Source of the DNA: Bacteroides sp. 519
GTDB taxonomy: Bacteria > Bacteroidota > Bacteroidia > Bacteroidales > Bacteroidaceae
Direction: 5' to 3'
Assembly: GCF_010500955.1 (NCBI RefSeq)
Contig: NZ_QVMJ01000021.1
Location: 118,895-182,894 of the forward strand
DNA: 64,000 nucleotides
This document shows, in pieces, positions 27,102 through 35,689 of the stretch. The notes under the pieces were generated by a model. It ran no database searches, was not told the DNA's origin, and saw only the letters and a list, made by a program, of their open reading frames with translations. Position numbers and translations under genes: made by a program. How positions within the stretch are numbered: the stretch's first letter is position 1; each line of letters opens with the position of its first letter.

Positions 27102-28646
27102 ATGCTAAAATTACCCACAACTCTCACTCTTTCCATGAGCACTGGTTTGCTCTTGTTAGGCTGTCAAAAACAACCAACTGTTGTAAAGCAGCCCAATATC
27201 TTGTTTGTTATCAATGACGACCAAAGCTTTGTCCATACAAGCTTTGCCGGTTCAAAGTTTGTAAACACTCCCGGATTCGATTACATAGCTAAAAACGGAA
27301 TCTATTTCAACAATTGCTATGCGGGTTCTCCGGGAAGTGCACCATCCAGAAGTACATTGGTAACAGGACGTTATCACTGGCAGAACGAACAATCGGGACA
27401 ACATGGTTCCTCTTGGATGAAAAAACATGTTCCCTTTGTTGATGTGCTTGCCGCAAACGGATACCACACCGGATTTACAGGAAAAGGGGTAGGCCCTTTT
27501 CAATACGCCCGTAACGAGAATGATTCATTATGGAGAAAGCAGAATGCTGCCGGACAACCCTACAACAAACACCGCTATAAAAAAGGTGACCCTTCGGATG
27601 TTCGTACTGCAGGCGGTATAGAATCAATTAACTATTATGAGAACTTCCGCGATTTCCTTGAGCATCGAAACCAGAATCAGTCTTTCTACTTTTGGTATGG
27701 CTCAACCGAGCCTCACCGGGCGTATGAAAAAGATTCATGGAAACGCAATGGAAAGAACCTGGCCGATGTTGATGTGCCTGCTTTCATGCCCAATAGTGAT
27801 GTTATTCGGGGTGATATGCTCGATTATGCTGTCGAAATAGAATGGGCCGATATGCATTTAACAAAAATGCTTCATCATTTAGATTCAATAGGAGAATTAG
27901 ATAACACCATCGTTATCGTAACAGCTGATAACGGTATGGCTTTTCCCAGAGCAAAAGCCAATTGCTTTGAATATGGTGTGCATGTTCCTTTTGCTATAAG
28001 CTATCCCAACGGCTTTCCTGGTAAACGGCAGGTAAACGATCCTATCAGCTTTGCAGATATCGCTCCTACACTTCTTGAAATGGCGGGTGTTAAACCGGAT
28101 GGTATGCTTCCTATCTCTGGCCGAAGCATGGTAAACATTCTTAAATCAACGAAAGAAGGTATAGTAGATGAAACAAAGAAGTATGTTCTTGCCGGTCGTG
28201 AACGTCACTCTTCTTCCCGATGGAATAACTTAGGTTACCCACAACGGGCTATCCGCAGTACTGAGTATCTCTATATCTGGAATATGAAACCTGAACGCTA
28301 TCCCGCTGGTGCACCAGATGTATATGCCGATGTGGATGATTCGCCATCCAAGTTTTTCTTGCAAGAGGAGGAATCAAATCCTGAAATAGCTCCGTATTAT
28401 GAGTTAACATTTGGGCATCGTCCTGAAATAGAATTCTACAATATTAAAGATGATCCATACTGTTTAAATAACCTGGCAGGTAATACTGTTTATGCAACGA
28501 TTGAAACAGAAATGAGAACAGCGTTAATGAAGGAATTAGAAAAATCAGAAGATCCCCGGATTGTAGGACCTGATAAGGATGTGTTTGAAAACTATATCCG
28601 ATATCTTAATATGAGGGAGTTTCCAAAACCAGACTGGGCTAAATAA
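27102..28646 (+). CDS. Ser-type sulfatase lipoprotein of the S1 family
   Basis: It removes sulfate esters or N-sulfate from glycans. The signal ends at lipobox LLLGC (Cys21). The maturation motif SAPSR places Ser79 as the residue converted to formylglycine, which requires an anaerobic sulfatase-maturating enzyme not present in this window. Metal ligands are suggested by INDDQS (Asp39, Asp40) and by VTADNGM later. The architecture resembles N-sulfoglucosamine sulfohydrolase-type S1 enzymes, but the substrate is not proven. It is the last gene of the SusCD operon. Confidence 0.9.
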   Translation: MLKLPTTLTLSMSTGLLLLGCQKQPTVVKQPNILFVINDDQSFVHTSFAGSKFVNTPGFDYIAKNGIYFNNCYAGSPGSAPSRSTLVTGRYHWQNEQSGQHGSSWMKKHVPFVDVLAANGYHTGFTGKGVGPFQYARNENDSLWRKQNAAGQPYNKHRYKKGDPSDVRTAGGIESINYYENFRDFLEHRNQNQSFYFWYGSTEPHRAYEKDSWKRNGKNLADVDVPAFMPNSDVIRGDMLDYAVEIEWADMHLTKMLHHLDSIGELDNTIVIVTADNGMAFPRAKANCFEYGVHVPFAISYPNGFPGKRQVNDPISFADIAPTLLEMAGVKPDGMLPISGRSMVNILKSTKEGIVDETKKYVLAGRERHSSSRWNNLGYPQRAIRSTEYLYIWNMKPERYPAGAPDVYADVDDSPSKFFLQEEESNPEIAPYYELTFGHRPEIEFYNIKDDPYCLNNLAGNTVYATIETEMRTALMKELEKSEDPRIVGPDKDVFENYIRYLNMREFPKPDWAK

Positions 28647-28658
28647 ATCACAACCTTG

Positions 28659-28691
28659 AAAACCTGAAAGGGTTCAGCCCTTTCAGGTTTT
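28659..28691. terminator. Bidirectional terminator between sulfatase and dehydrogenase
   Basis: AAAACCTGAAAGGG and CCCTTTCAGGTTTT form a perfect 14-bp stem with a 5-base loop. A/T ends on both sides suit both converging genes. Confidence 0.85.
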
Positions 28692-28696
28692 CAGGC

Positions 28697-29671
28697 TTAT
28701 AATTTCCCTAAAATCTTATCCATAACCCAGTTCACTGTTGTAGCACTTTCACCATCGCAATTACAGATGGATTTGCCCAGTAAATGGTCAACAACTTCCT
28801 GAATAAGTGGTTGTTGTACATGTTCCGGATTAGGAATAATAAATTCCTCAATACCTTTCTCGGTTTGTAAAAGAATAGGTTCATATGTAAATACAGAGAA
28901 AGTAATCTGTCCTTTATCACCAATAATCTCTATACGGTCTTCTTTGGCCGATTCATGAGCAACAAAACACCATGAGCCCGAGCCCACTAAACCAGAATCA
29001 AACTGAAAACAGGCACTGAGGGTATCTTCGGCTTCGTATAAACCTCCACGGTTGGCTTTGTACCCACTGGCTTCTAATATATAACCAAGCATTTCCTGTA
29101 AAAGATCAATTTGATGGGGTGCAAGATCGTAGAAATATCCACCCCCTGCAATATCTGGTTGAACACGCCAGGGGAGTTCCTTGTTGTTATAATCGAGTTC
29201 GCGTGGAGGTTGGGCAAAGTGTATTTGCACATTAATTACGTTTCCTACAGCACCTTCGTTTACCAACTCTTTAACTTTAAGGAAATAGGGCAGGTAGCGT
29301 CTGTAGTATGCCACAAAGCAGGGCATTCCTGTTTCTTGAGATATCCGGTTTATACGCAAACATTCTTCGTAATCTACCGCCATAGGCTTCTCTATGTAAA
29401 CCGCTTTTCCTGCTTTCATAGCCATTATGGCATAAGTAGCATGCGAGGAAGGAGGGGTAGCAATATAAATGGCATTTATTTCAGGATCATCTACCAGTTC
29501 CTGAGCATCGTCGTACCATTTCTTTATATTATTTTTCTTTGCGTATGCTTTTGCTTTCTCACCATTCCGGCTCATAACGGCAATTACCTCCGAGTCGTTA
29601 ACTTTTTGAAAAGCCGGTCCGCTTTTTTGTTCGGTTACACTACCGCAACCAATAAATCCCCATTTAATCAT
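28697..29671 (-). CDS. Gfo/Idh/MocA-family oxidoreductase
   Basis: This cytosolic NAD(P)-dependent sugar or cyclitol dehydrogenase starts with the Rossmann motif WGFIGCGSVTEQK and has the conserved EKPMAVDYEECL segment near residue 95, where the family's catalytic lysine lies. The GGGYFYDLAPHQIDLL motif (about 175-190) carries the family His. Length 324 aa. The substrate is unknown. It converges on the sulfatase operon, so a link to that pathway is only possible. TGCCAAT repeats lie upstream. Confidence 0.9.
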   Translation of the reverse strand: MIKWGFIGCGSVTEQKSGPAFQKVNDSEVIAVMSRNGEKAKAYAKKNNIKKWYDDAQELVDDPEINAIYIATPPSSHATYAIMAMKAGKAVYIEKPMAVDYEECLRINRISQETGMPCFVAYYRRYLPYFLKVKELVNEGAVGNVINVQIHFAQPPRELDYNNKELPWRVQPDIAGGGYFYDLAPHQIDLLQEMLGYILEASGYKANRGGLYEAEDTLSACFQFDSGLVGSGSWCFVAHESAKEDRIEIIGDKGQITFSVFTYEPILLQTEKGIEEFIIPNPEHVQQPLIQEVVDHLLGKSICNCDGESATTVNWVMDKILGKL

Positions 29672-29680
29672 ATCTATCTA

Positions 29681-29760
29681 ATGTGCCAATGTGCTAATAT
29701 GCCAATGTGCCAATAATCTAATGTGCCAATGTTAATATGTCAATGCAACAATGTGCAAAT
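29681..29760. repeat. TGCCAAT octad repeats, copy B1
   Basis: About eight units of the 8-base type ATGTGCCA/ATGTGCTA follow each other just upstream of the dehydrogenase start. It is the same family that surrounds the four-helix-bundle gene at 35 kb, but no gene is attached here. The rest of the gap to 29915 is featureless. Confidence 0.75.
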
Positions 29761-29915
29761 GAAATAAAATGCGAATATAATTATTATTAAGTAAGTATTC
29801 AAAATTAATTCATTAATTAAAAAGCAAGCATCTACCCCAACAGGTCTTCAAGGTCCGACAGGGTGTGTTAGAAATAAGCCGATTATACGCATGGTTCATA
29901 TTCCTGTTTTTACGT

Positions 29916-31289
29916 TCATATGATTGAATGCATCATCGAAACAGCATACAGCGGACAGATACAAATATGGCGAATAGCACCATTGGCTTCATTATCAATA
30001 TAATCAAAAGCACCAAAGTTCTCTAATGAGCACCGGACAGCTTTCGTGAGCTCCTTTTCGCGCATAAACAACCACAAGCTTTTCATTCCACCTTGTGTTC
30101 CCGCCTTTACTTCTATTGGTAATACAGTTTGTATATGGTTTGTAAGATAGTCTATTTCCGCCTGTGAATTCTTGGCTTGTCGTAACCAATAAAACAAATC
30201 GTGACGAATATTCGGACTCTGATAGCGTAATATTTCGAGACCGGCTATTAGTTCGGCCATTGGACCTTTGTTTATTAAATCTGTCGCACTACTTGTGAGA
30301 ATATGCGTTGTAATTTGTGTGGTATCACCAATCGTCATATTAAGCAAACGAAGCATCAAACCTGTATCAATGAGCAACATCTTTCGGTAAGAATTATCAG
30401 CTTCACTACCCAGTGGTAGCCCATTTGCATCGGTGCGCGTTACAGGTATGAGAATACCTGCAAGTATCAACATTTCAAGAGCTTTCTTTATTTCGTCGGT
30501 CTTGTAACCTCCACCAACTTGAGAATAAACGTATTTTTGTGTAACCTGAACTGCAGCACTGCGCATTGTGAAACGAAGAAGCATAGGATCGACTTTCTTT
30601 CTATATTTAGGAAAATCATCTTCATAGCCTATAATAATATCATCTTGTACTTCCTGGCACTGTAGGAAGTCATGCGTATCAACCCATTTACTTACAACTT
30701 CGGGCATGCCCCCAACGAGCATATAGGCACGCAGCAACTTAACCAGTTTATCGTGGAGGGGTTCGGATATTGGATTAACAGGCGAAGCTTGATTACGGAC
30801 TTCCATAAGCAGATGCTCACCATTAGCCTTGAGAAATTCATCAAATGTCATAGGAGACATAAACATGGAGTGAATACGCCCTACACCGAAAGTCGGTAAT
30901 TCCTCTAACGCAAACTCTAAGAGTGAACCTGCTGCAATAACGTGAAGACCGGGCATATCTTCCTTAAAGAAACGAAGCGACATAATAGCTTCAGGGCATG
31001 CCTGTATCTCATCGAGAAATAACAATGTTTTACCTACTTTAATGAACTTACCACACATAGCAGCTATTTGGGGAATTATTTGAGTAACGTCAAGATTCCC
31101 TTGGAACAGAGCCTTATACTCTGGTTGCTTCTCAAAGTTTATTTCCACATAACTTTCAAACTGTTTGCTAAGATGGCGTACTGCCGTTGACTTTCCTACC
31201 TGGCGTGCGCCACGCAACAATACGGGCTTGCGAATATCGCGTGATGCCCACTCGGACAAATAGTTATCTATAATTCTTTCGTAATACAT
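29916..31289 (-). CDS. AAA ATPase with C-terminal DUF4143
   Basis: This cytosolic ATPase has Walker A GARQVGKST (about residues 26-34) and Walker B LLFLDEIQ (about 88-95), followed by the sensor-like HVIAAGSLLEFAL. The C-terminal DUF4143 half ends in a restriction-endonuclease-like segment (AEIDYLTN, VLPIEVKAGTQGG). Such proteins are abundant in Bacteroidetes and often accompany mobile or defence loci, but their function is not established. Length 457 aa. It stands alone. Confidence 0.88.
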   Translation of the reverse strand: MYYERIIDNYLSEWASRDIRKPVLLRGARQVGKSTAVRHLSKQFESYVEINFEKQPEYKALFQGNLDVTQIIPQIAAMCGKFIKVGKTLLFLDEIQACPEAIMSLRFFKEDMPGLHVIAAGSLLEFALEELPTFGVGRIHSMFMSPMTFDEFLKANGEHLLMEVRNQASPVNPISEPLHDKLVKLLRAYMLVGGMPEVVSKWVDTHDFLQCQEVQDDIIIGYEDDFPKYRKKVDPMLLRFTMRSAAVQVTQKYVYSQVGGGYKTDEIKKALEMLILAGILIPVTRTDANGLPLGSEADNSYRKMLLIDTGLMLRLLNMTIGDTTQITTHILTSSATDLINKGPMAELIAGLEILRYQSPNIRHDLFYWLRQAKNSQAEIDYLTNHIQTVLPIEVKAGTQGGMKSLWLFMREKELTKAVRCSLENFGAFDYIDNEANGAIRHICICPLYAVSMMHSII

Positions 31290-31313
31290 CCTAACTTGTT
31301 TTGATTATAGCTA

Positions 31314-31321
31314 CAAAGCTA
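31314..31321 (-). promoter_or_regulatory. -7 box for the DUF4143 ATPase
   Basis: TAGCTTTG on the minus strand lies 24 bases before the start. Just upstream, AATATCCAAAGAAATAAA occurs twice within 60 bases and could be a regulator-binding repeat. Confidence 0.55.
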
Positions 31322-31456
31322 GATGAAAAATAATATCCAAAGAAATAAATCATCCAAAACTAGAAATATCCAAAGAAATAAATTTGTAAATATTGGTTTT
31401 TTCCAAAGTAAAATACGGATAGTTTGTTGTTACACACGGTTCGTCACATTGGCACA

Positions 31457-32290
31457 TTAGTTCCTCTTGAAGTATTTGGTTTTGAGTTTAGTATATTCAT
31501 CTTCTTGAAGGAAGTTGGTAAGCCAACAATTCAATGAATCGAGTAGGATAGGTGATTTTTTGTTAACTCCCCAACTGTAGAACTGGGTGAAGCTTATACC
31601 GGTAGTTATATCTAATTGTGGAAATGAGTCGATAGATGCCTGAGCAATATGTTCATCAACTACTGCATAATCGATATCAGCATGAGCTACCATTGCCATA
31701 ATTTGTTCAGGTCCATATTTATCTATTTCGTTGATATAGATTGTATCTGCTATTTCGGCTTCCAGATTGCGGATGCGTAAAATAGAAGGTGACCCCTTTT
31801 CTACATATACGGTTTTATTAGCAAGGTTTATCTGGCTTTGAATATGGGTGAAAGTACTGTCGAATTCGGGTTTACGTTGTACCAGAATTTGTTTACTTAG
31901 TGTTATTGGAGTAGTAAGTGATAAAGAGTCTTTCCACTCGTTGGTGAGCGGTATTCCATAGGCTATAATATCATACTTGCCATTATTTAGTCCGTGGAGT
32001 CTTTTTTCAAAACTCATTTCGGGAACAATGTTTAGAAATAAACCTTTGTTACGTGCAAATGCTTTTACCAGTTCATAATGAAACCCACTGATAGAGTCGC
32101 TATCGGCATAAAAACTAATAGAATTGTACTCTGTTACAACATTTAAAGTATCGCTTGACAGAATTTCGTTGTAATCCCTAATATGTATTGGGCTTACTTT
32201 ACTATCTTTTCTGGGCCAAAGTGCAGATAATAAAACAGCAATTACTGCTATTGCAAGGTATTTAACTATTTTGGCAGTTGTGAGTTTCAT
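31457..32290 (-). CDS. Periplasmic solute-binding protein of the MltF N-domain type
   Basis: An uncleaved or cleaved hydrophobic N-terminus (YLAIAVIAVLLSAL) leads into a family-3 solute-binding fold: DTLNVVTEYNSISFY, GFHYELVKAFA and KYDIIAYGIPLT. These match the first half of the MltF-like transglycosylase at 57698, but no lysozyme-like domain follows. It may bind amino acids or muropeptides. It ends at a TAA that runs directly into a TGTGCCAATGTG repeat. It lies 8 bases behind the porin gene, in one operon. Confidence 0.85.
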   Translation of the reverse strand: MKLTTAKIVKYLAIAVIAVLLSALWPRKDSKVSPIHIRDYNEILSSDTLNVVTEYNSISFYADSDSISGFHYELVKAFARNKGLFLNIVPEMSFEKRLHGLNNGKYDIIAYGIPLTNEWKDSLSLTTPITLSKQILVQRKPEFDSTFTHIQSQINLANKTVYVEKGSPSILRIRNLEAEIADTIYINEIDKYGPEQIMAMVAHADIDYAVVDEHIAQASIDSFPQLDITTGISFTQFYSWGVNKKSPILLDSLNCWLTNFLQEDEYTKLKTKYFKRN

Positions 32291-32298
32291 ATATAAGA

Positions 32299-34332
32299 TT
32301 AGTCGTAAAAATTCCAGGATAATCCTAATCTTAGCAATCGCTGATTAATAGGATAATGAGGAATAAGGAATGAATTCTCGTCGCCCATACCCTGATTAAT
32401 ATGAGTCATCATTACAAAGAAACGTGTACGTTTCAGATGAAAGTTTGCATACACATTTATAATAGGGTATCCACCAATTTGTACCTGTTCGTCTGCATTG
32501 TTTGTTTGCAGATGAAATTGTTGAATACCAGGTGCATATACCGGAGCATAATATTTACTAAAGTAGCGCATATCTACCCCTAACTGTAAACTCAATACTT
32601 TCTTGGCTAGCTTGGCATCCAGATACAGGTTGGAGTACAATGAGAGTTCGGGTAAAGGCAAAATGTTTTTATTGCTGGTTTTCTGATAGGTAACCTCATT
32701 GTCAAAGTGTAGAATGCCCAGGTTTAACTTTTGGTTGAGTTGTGCCGAAAATACCTGAATGTTATCAGCAAACTGTGCAGGTTTTGCCAGATTATTAAAA
32801 TAAGTGTAGTTCTTAATGTTTTCAACACCTGCTTTAATGTTTGTACCCCAGCGCCGAATGTTTAATTCACCTTCTAGTTTGGTACGGAACTCTTTATCCA
32901 TATCTTCATTATCCCACCAATAATGATTGGAGTGGTAATGTCGCATATAGAATGCCGGCAGAAGATTGGTAACAGAACCTCGGGCTATCAGGTTTACAGT
33001 ATCTCTTCCCAGTCGCAGATTCAGGTCGGCATTTCCTGTTACCCGGAATTGGCCAATAGCTTCTCCGGCCAACCCAATTTCTCCGATTGCATTATAATGC
33101 AGAAGGGTTCCTGCTCTTTTAGATAATTCTCCACCAACAAAAACTTCTTGTTCGGTATATATGTTTTTAGTGATAGAGTCCTTATCCATTAACTGGTATC
33201 GGTTGTATTTATGCGAAATATAGGCTGTTAATCCGGCTTTTGCATATTTATTAAATCCTTCAAGTAATGCAATACCAAAAGTGTTTTTTACACCAATATA
33301 AGTGGTTGTATCTTTGGTGTTATTGCTACCCCAGTTAATTATTTTTTCAGGGAAAAAATCGGCTTCTCCTTCCGATATAAATTTATGCTTTGAACGTTCT
33401 ACTTTTGCTGTGTGGATAAAACTGGTAACTGGTACAAACTCTTCAATAGTATCGTTTTCGTTTACAGGGCTGATTGCATCCCGATAAAATCCCAGGTTAT
33501 AACGGTGGGTAAGATATACATAAAAATGATTGTTGTAATTCCAGGTCGAACTTAAATTAGTAGGAATATCTCTTCCAGTGTATTCTCTGCCACCATTGGC
33601 CATTAACTCAGGGTCTGTTATATAACGGTCGTCTGTAATTCCGCCATTTTCGGCCATCTTCATATTGAATGAATTGAACACAATATGCGCTCTGTATTTA
33701 TCGCCTACATAACTACCAAAAAGTCCCGCTTTGAGGTGTGCCGTTTGTTGATGATTGTAAAAGCCACGTCCGTATAAATAATCGAAGTTAAACCCAAAAG
33801 CCAACGCCTTATTTACGTTAACCGAAAAATATGATTTAAAACGTTCCTGACCATCAATTTTACCTCCGGCTTTATAATAACTTAGGTTTGTATAGGGGAT
33901 ATTACTGTTGGTAAAGATGTGCTGATGAGGTAGAGTTAGAAACTCATCGTAAAGAGATAAAAAAGGAGATAATGATGACAGTGGCCGATTAAAGAAGATG
34001 CGCGATAATCGGGGTGTACCAATATTACCAAGGTGGCTATATTCGCCATTAACCCCTGCTGCCAGATTTGAGTTTTGGAATTGCAGATGTACTGTGTCAA
34101 CCGGAAGTGGAATAATGTTTCCTAATTCTTCACTGATTTTCCACATATAAAGCCGGGGTGGCAAACTAATAATTTCTACTTTGTTATTCAAACTATCCGG
34201 GTCGGTAGCACGCATTGAAGGGTCCATTTGCGGATCCATTGAGTTGAGTGGCCTCTGGTTAGGAGTCTGTGCAAGAACTACCAGTTGACAAATTGAAAAA
34301 AGAAGCAGATATGTAAGTCGAATTCGTTTCAT
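32299..34332 (-). CDS. Putative outer-membrane porin (Bacteroidetes Porin_10 type)
   Basis: A signal peptide (MKRIRLTYLLLFSICQLVVLAQ) is followed by a long beta-rich region with alternating aromatic strands and a C-terminal Tyr/Phe pattern (LRLGLSWNFYD) typical of outer-membrane barrels. The PPRLYMWKISEELG and DTVHLQFQNSNL stretches match the Bacteroidetes putative-porin family. Length 677 aa. It is the first gene of the operon with the solute-binding protein, suggesting a two-step import path. Confidence 0.88.
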   Translation of the reverse strand: MKRIRLTYLLLFSICQLVVLAQTPNQRPLNSMDPQMDPSMRATDPDSLNNKVEIISLPPRLYMWKISEELGNIIPLPVDTVHLQFQNSNLAAGVNGEYSHLGNIGTPRLSRIFFNRPLSSLSPFLSLYDEFLTLPHQHIFTNSNIPYTNLSYYKAGGKIDGQERFKSYFSVNVNKALAFGFNFDYLYGRGFYNHQQTAHLKAGLFGSYVGDKYRAHIVFNSFNMKMAENGGITDDRYITDPELMANGGREYTGRDIPTNLSSTWNYNNHFYVYLTHRYNLGFYRDAISPVNENDTIEEFVPVTSFIHTAKVERSKHKFISEGEADFFPEKIINWGSNNTKDTTTYIGVKNTFGIALLEGFNKYAKAGLTAYISHKYNRYQLMDKDSITKNIYTEQEVFVGGELSKRAGTLLHYNAIGEIGLAGEAIGQFRVTGNADLNLRLGRDTVNLIARGSVTNLLPAFYMRHYHSNHYWWDNEDMDKEFRTKLEGELNIRRWGTNIKAGVENIKNYTYFNNLAKPAQFADNIQVFSAQLNQKLNLGILHFDNEVTYQKTSNKNILPLPELSLYSNLYLDAKLAKKVLSLQLGVDMRYFSKYYAPVYAPGIQQFHLQTNNADEQVQIGGYPIINVYANFHLKRTRFFVMMTHINQGMGDENSFLIPHYPINQRLLRLGLSWNFYD

Positions 34333-34340
34333 ATTAGCCG

Positions 34341-34348
34341 CAAATATA
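34341..34348 (-). promoter_or_regulatory. -7 box for the porin operon
   Basis: TATATTTG on the minus strand is only 8 bases before the porin ATG, which would make the transcript nearly leaderless. Confidence 0.45.
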
Positions 34349-34353
34349 GCAAT

Positions 34354-34503
34354 TATGAATATTGAATGATGAATATTGAATTATAAATTATGAATTATTG
34401 TATTGGGTATTGAGTAATGAGTTGTGAGTAGTGAGTTTTGAGTTGCCATGCGGCATCGTTCTCAAAACTCACTACTCATCACTCAAAACTCACTACTCAA
34501 AAC
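34354..34503. repeat. Heptad GAGTNNN/GAATNNT foldback element, copy A2
   Basis: The first part holds 7-base units of the type GAATATT/GAATTAT, the second the GAGTNNN units. The core TTGCCATGCGGCATCG and inner arms are identical to copy A1. The far end overlaps the stop codon of the oxidoreductase gamma gene, whose TGA is part of a repeat unit. Confidence 0.8.
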
Positions 34504-35039
34504 TTATTGATAATTTCCATTCCTTTATGAATAGCGGCTTCATTCATCGGAATTAGGTGGTGATGGCGTTCAGGGAGTGTTTTTTTCAATCCTTTCAGTA
34601 CATTTTCAATTGTTACAATAGGGCGTAATTTTAACAGTCCTCCCAATACAATCATGTTAAATGCTTTGGCATTTTTCATTTCGTTGGCTGCATCCATAGC
34701 ATCAATACGGTATATATTGATATCTTTACGGGTAGGAGGGTTAATTATGCCATATCCATCATATATTAGTGTACCGCCCGGCTTAACTTTGCTTTCAAAT
34801 TTTTCGAGCGAGGGTTGGTTTAGAATAATGGCAGTATCGTAACTACTTAAAATAGGAGAGGAGATACGATCGTCGCTCACAATAACAGTAACATTTGCTG
34901 TACCACCACGTTGCTCAGGACCATAAGCCGGCATCCAACTAACTTCTTTGCCTTCCATCAAACCTGAATAGGCCAGGATTTTTCCCATCGACAAAACTCC
35001 TTGTCCACCAAAACCTGCTATAATTATTTCTTCTTTCAT
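34497..35039 (-). CDS. 2-oxoacid:ferredoxin oxidoreductase, gamma subunit
   Basis: ATG 35039 (MKEEIIIAGFGGQGVLSMGK) is the family start; upstream codons are translated repeats. The GFGGQGV motif and EQRGGTANVTVIVSD mark the gamma subunit (PorG/KorC/VorA type), which completes the thiamine-diphosphate enzyme that makes acyl-CoA and reduced ferredoxin from a 2-oxoacid. Length 180 aa. The gene is separated from the beta subunit by the four-helix-bundle insertion. The stop is provided by repeat A2. Confidence 0.92.
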   Translation of the reverse strand: MKEEIIIAGFGGQGVLSMGKILAYSGLMEGKEVSWMPAYGPEQRGGTANVTVIVSDDRISSPILSSYDTAIILNQPSLEKFESKVKPGGTLIYDGYGIINPPTRKDINIYRIDAMDAANEMKNAKAFNMIVLGGLLKLRPIVTIENVLKGLKKTLPERHHHLIPMNEAAIHKGMEIINKF

Positions 35040-35040
35040 A

Positions 35041-35120
35041 ATATCTAATATGCCAATGTGCCAATGTGTCAATATGCCAATTATTGGGATTGCAATGTGC
35101 CAATTATTGGGATTGTTTCT
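35041..35120. repeat. TGCCAAT repeats, copy B2 (3' flank of the four-helix-bundle gene)
   Basis: 8-base units (ATATGCCA, ATGTGCCA) are followed by two copies of CAATTATTGGGATTG. The second copy overlaps the last codons and stop of the four-helix-bundle gene, so gene and repeat are physically one unit. The block starts 2 bases before the gamma-subunit ATG. Confidence 0.8.
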
Positions 35121-35448
35121 TGGCTGTTTTTATAATGCTATTAATTATTTTTTGTAACTCCTTTATATCAGTTAATAATGTTTCTTCAAAAGGGTAATCT
35201 TCAGAATGTTTGCACAATAATAACCAATATTCAGTTTCATCAGCTTCTTTTGCTGCAATTTTTAATTTATGGATAAAATCAGCTCGACTTTCACAATTTT
35301 GTGCTTCTCTAACATTTGCTCCAACCGATGTTCCACTTTTTAATAATTGATTTGCAAGAACGAATTTTCTTCTTTTTTCCAGCTCCTCAGTATATTTTAT
35401 TATTGTTAAAGCAAATAAGAAACTTTTGTCTAAAATAATATTTCCCAT
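35104..35448 (-). CDS. Four-helix-bundle protein (23S rRNA intervening-sequence type)
   Basis: ATG 35448 (MGNIILDKSFLFALTIIKYTEEL) is chosen; codons upstream are translated repeat. The LLKSGTSVGANVREAQ motif and the FIHKLKIAAKEADETEYWL helix identify the small four-helix-bundle family (TIGR02436/S23-like), related to proteins encoded in rRNA intervening sequences and to the Avd accessory protein of diversity-generating retroelements. Length 114 aa. It interrupts an oxidoreductase operon between two essential subunits and is embedded in TGCCAAT repeats on both sides, which suggests a mobile unit. Biochemical role unknown. Confidence 0.9.
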   Translation of the reverse strand: MGNIILDKSFLFALTIIKYTEELEKRRKFVLANQLLKSGTSVGANVREAQNCESRADFIHKLKIAAKEADETEYWLLLCKHSEDYPFEETLLTDIKELQKIINSIIKTAKKQSQ

Positions 35449-35689
35449 AAAGTTAATGTGCCAATTATTAATGTGCCAATATGCCAATGTGCCAATGTGC
35501 TAATTGGCTGCGCGTAATATGCCAATTAATATAATATGCCAATGTGCTAATATGCTAATTGGCTGCGCATAATATGCCAATGTGTAAATATACCAATTAC
35601 TAATGTTATTAATTTATTAATGCGCAGCCAATTAGCATATTGGCACATTAATAATTGGCACATTGGCATATTAGCATATTGGCACATTA
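35449..35689. repeat. TGCCAAT repeats, copy B3 (5' flank, large foldback)
   Basis: Left-arm units (GTGCCAATTATTAATG, TGCTAATTGGCTGCGC) recur as complements in the right arm (CATTAATAATTGGCAC, GCGCAGCCAATTAGCA), making a 240-base imperfect hairpin. The block ends at the stop codon of the beta subunit (35690). Confidence 0.82.

Noticed and set aside
29916..31289. DUF4143 ATPase as part of a defence island
   Set aside because: Neighbours are metabolic and transport genes, and no other defence gene is linked to it.
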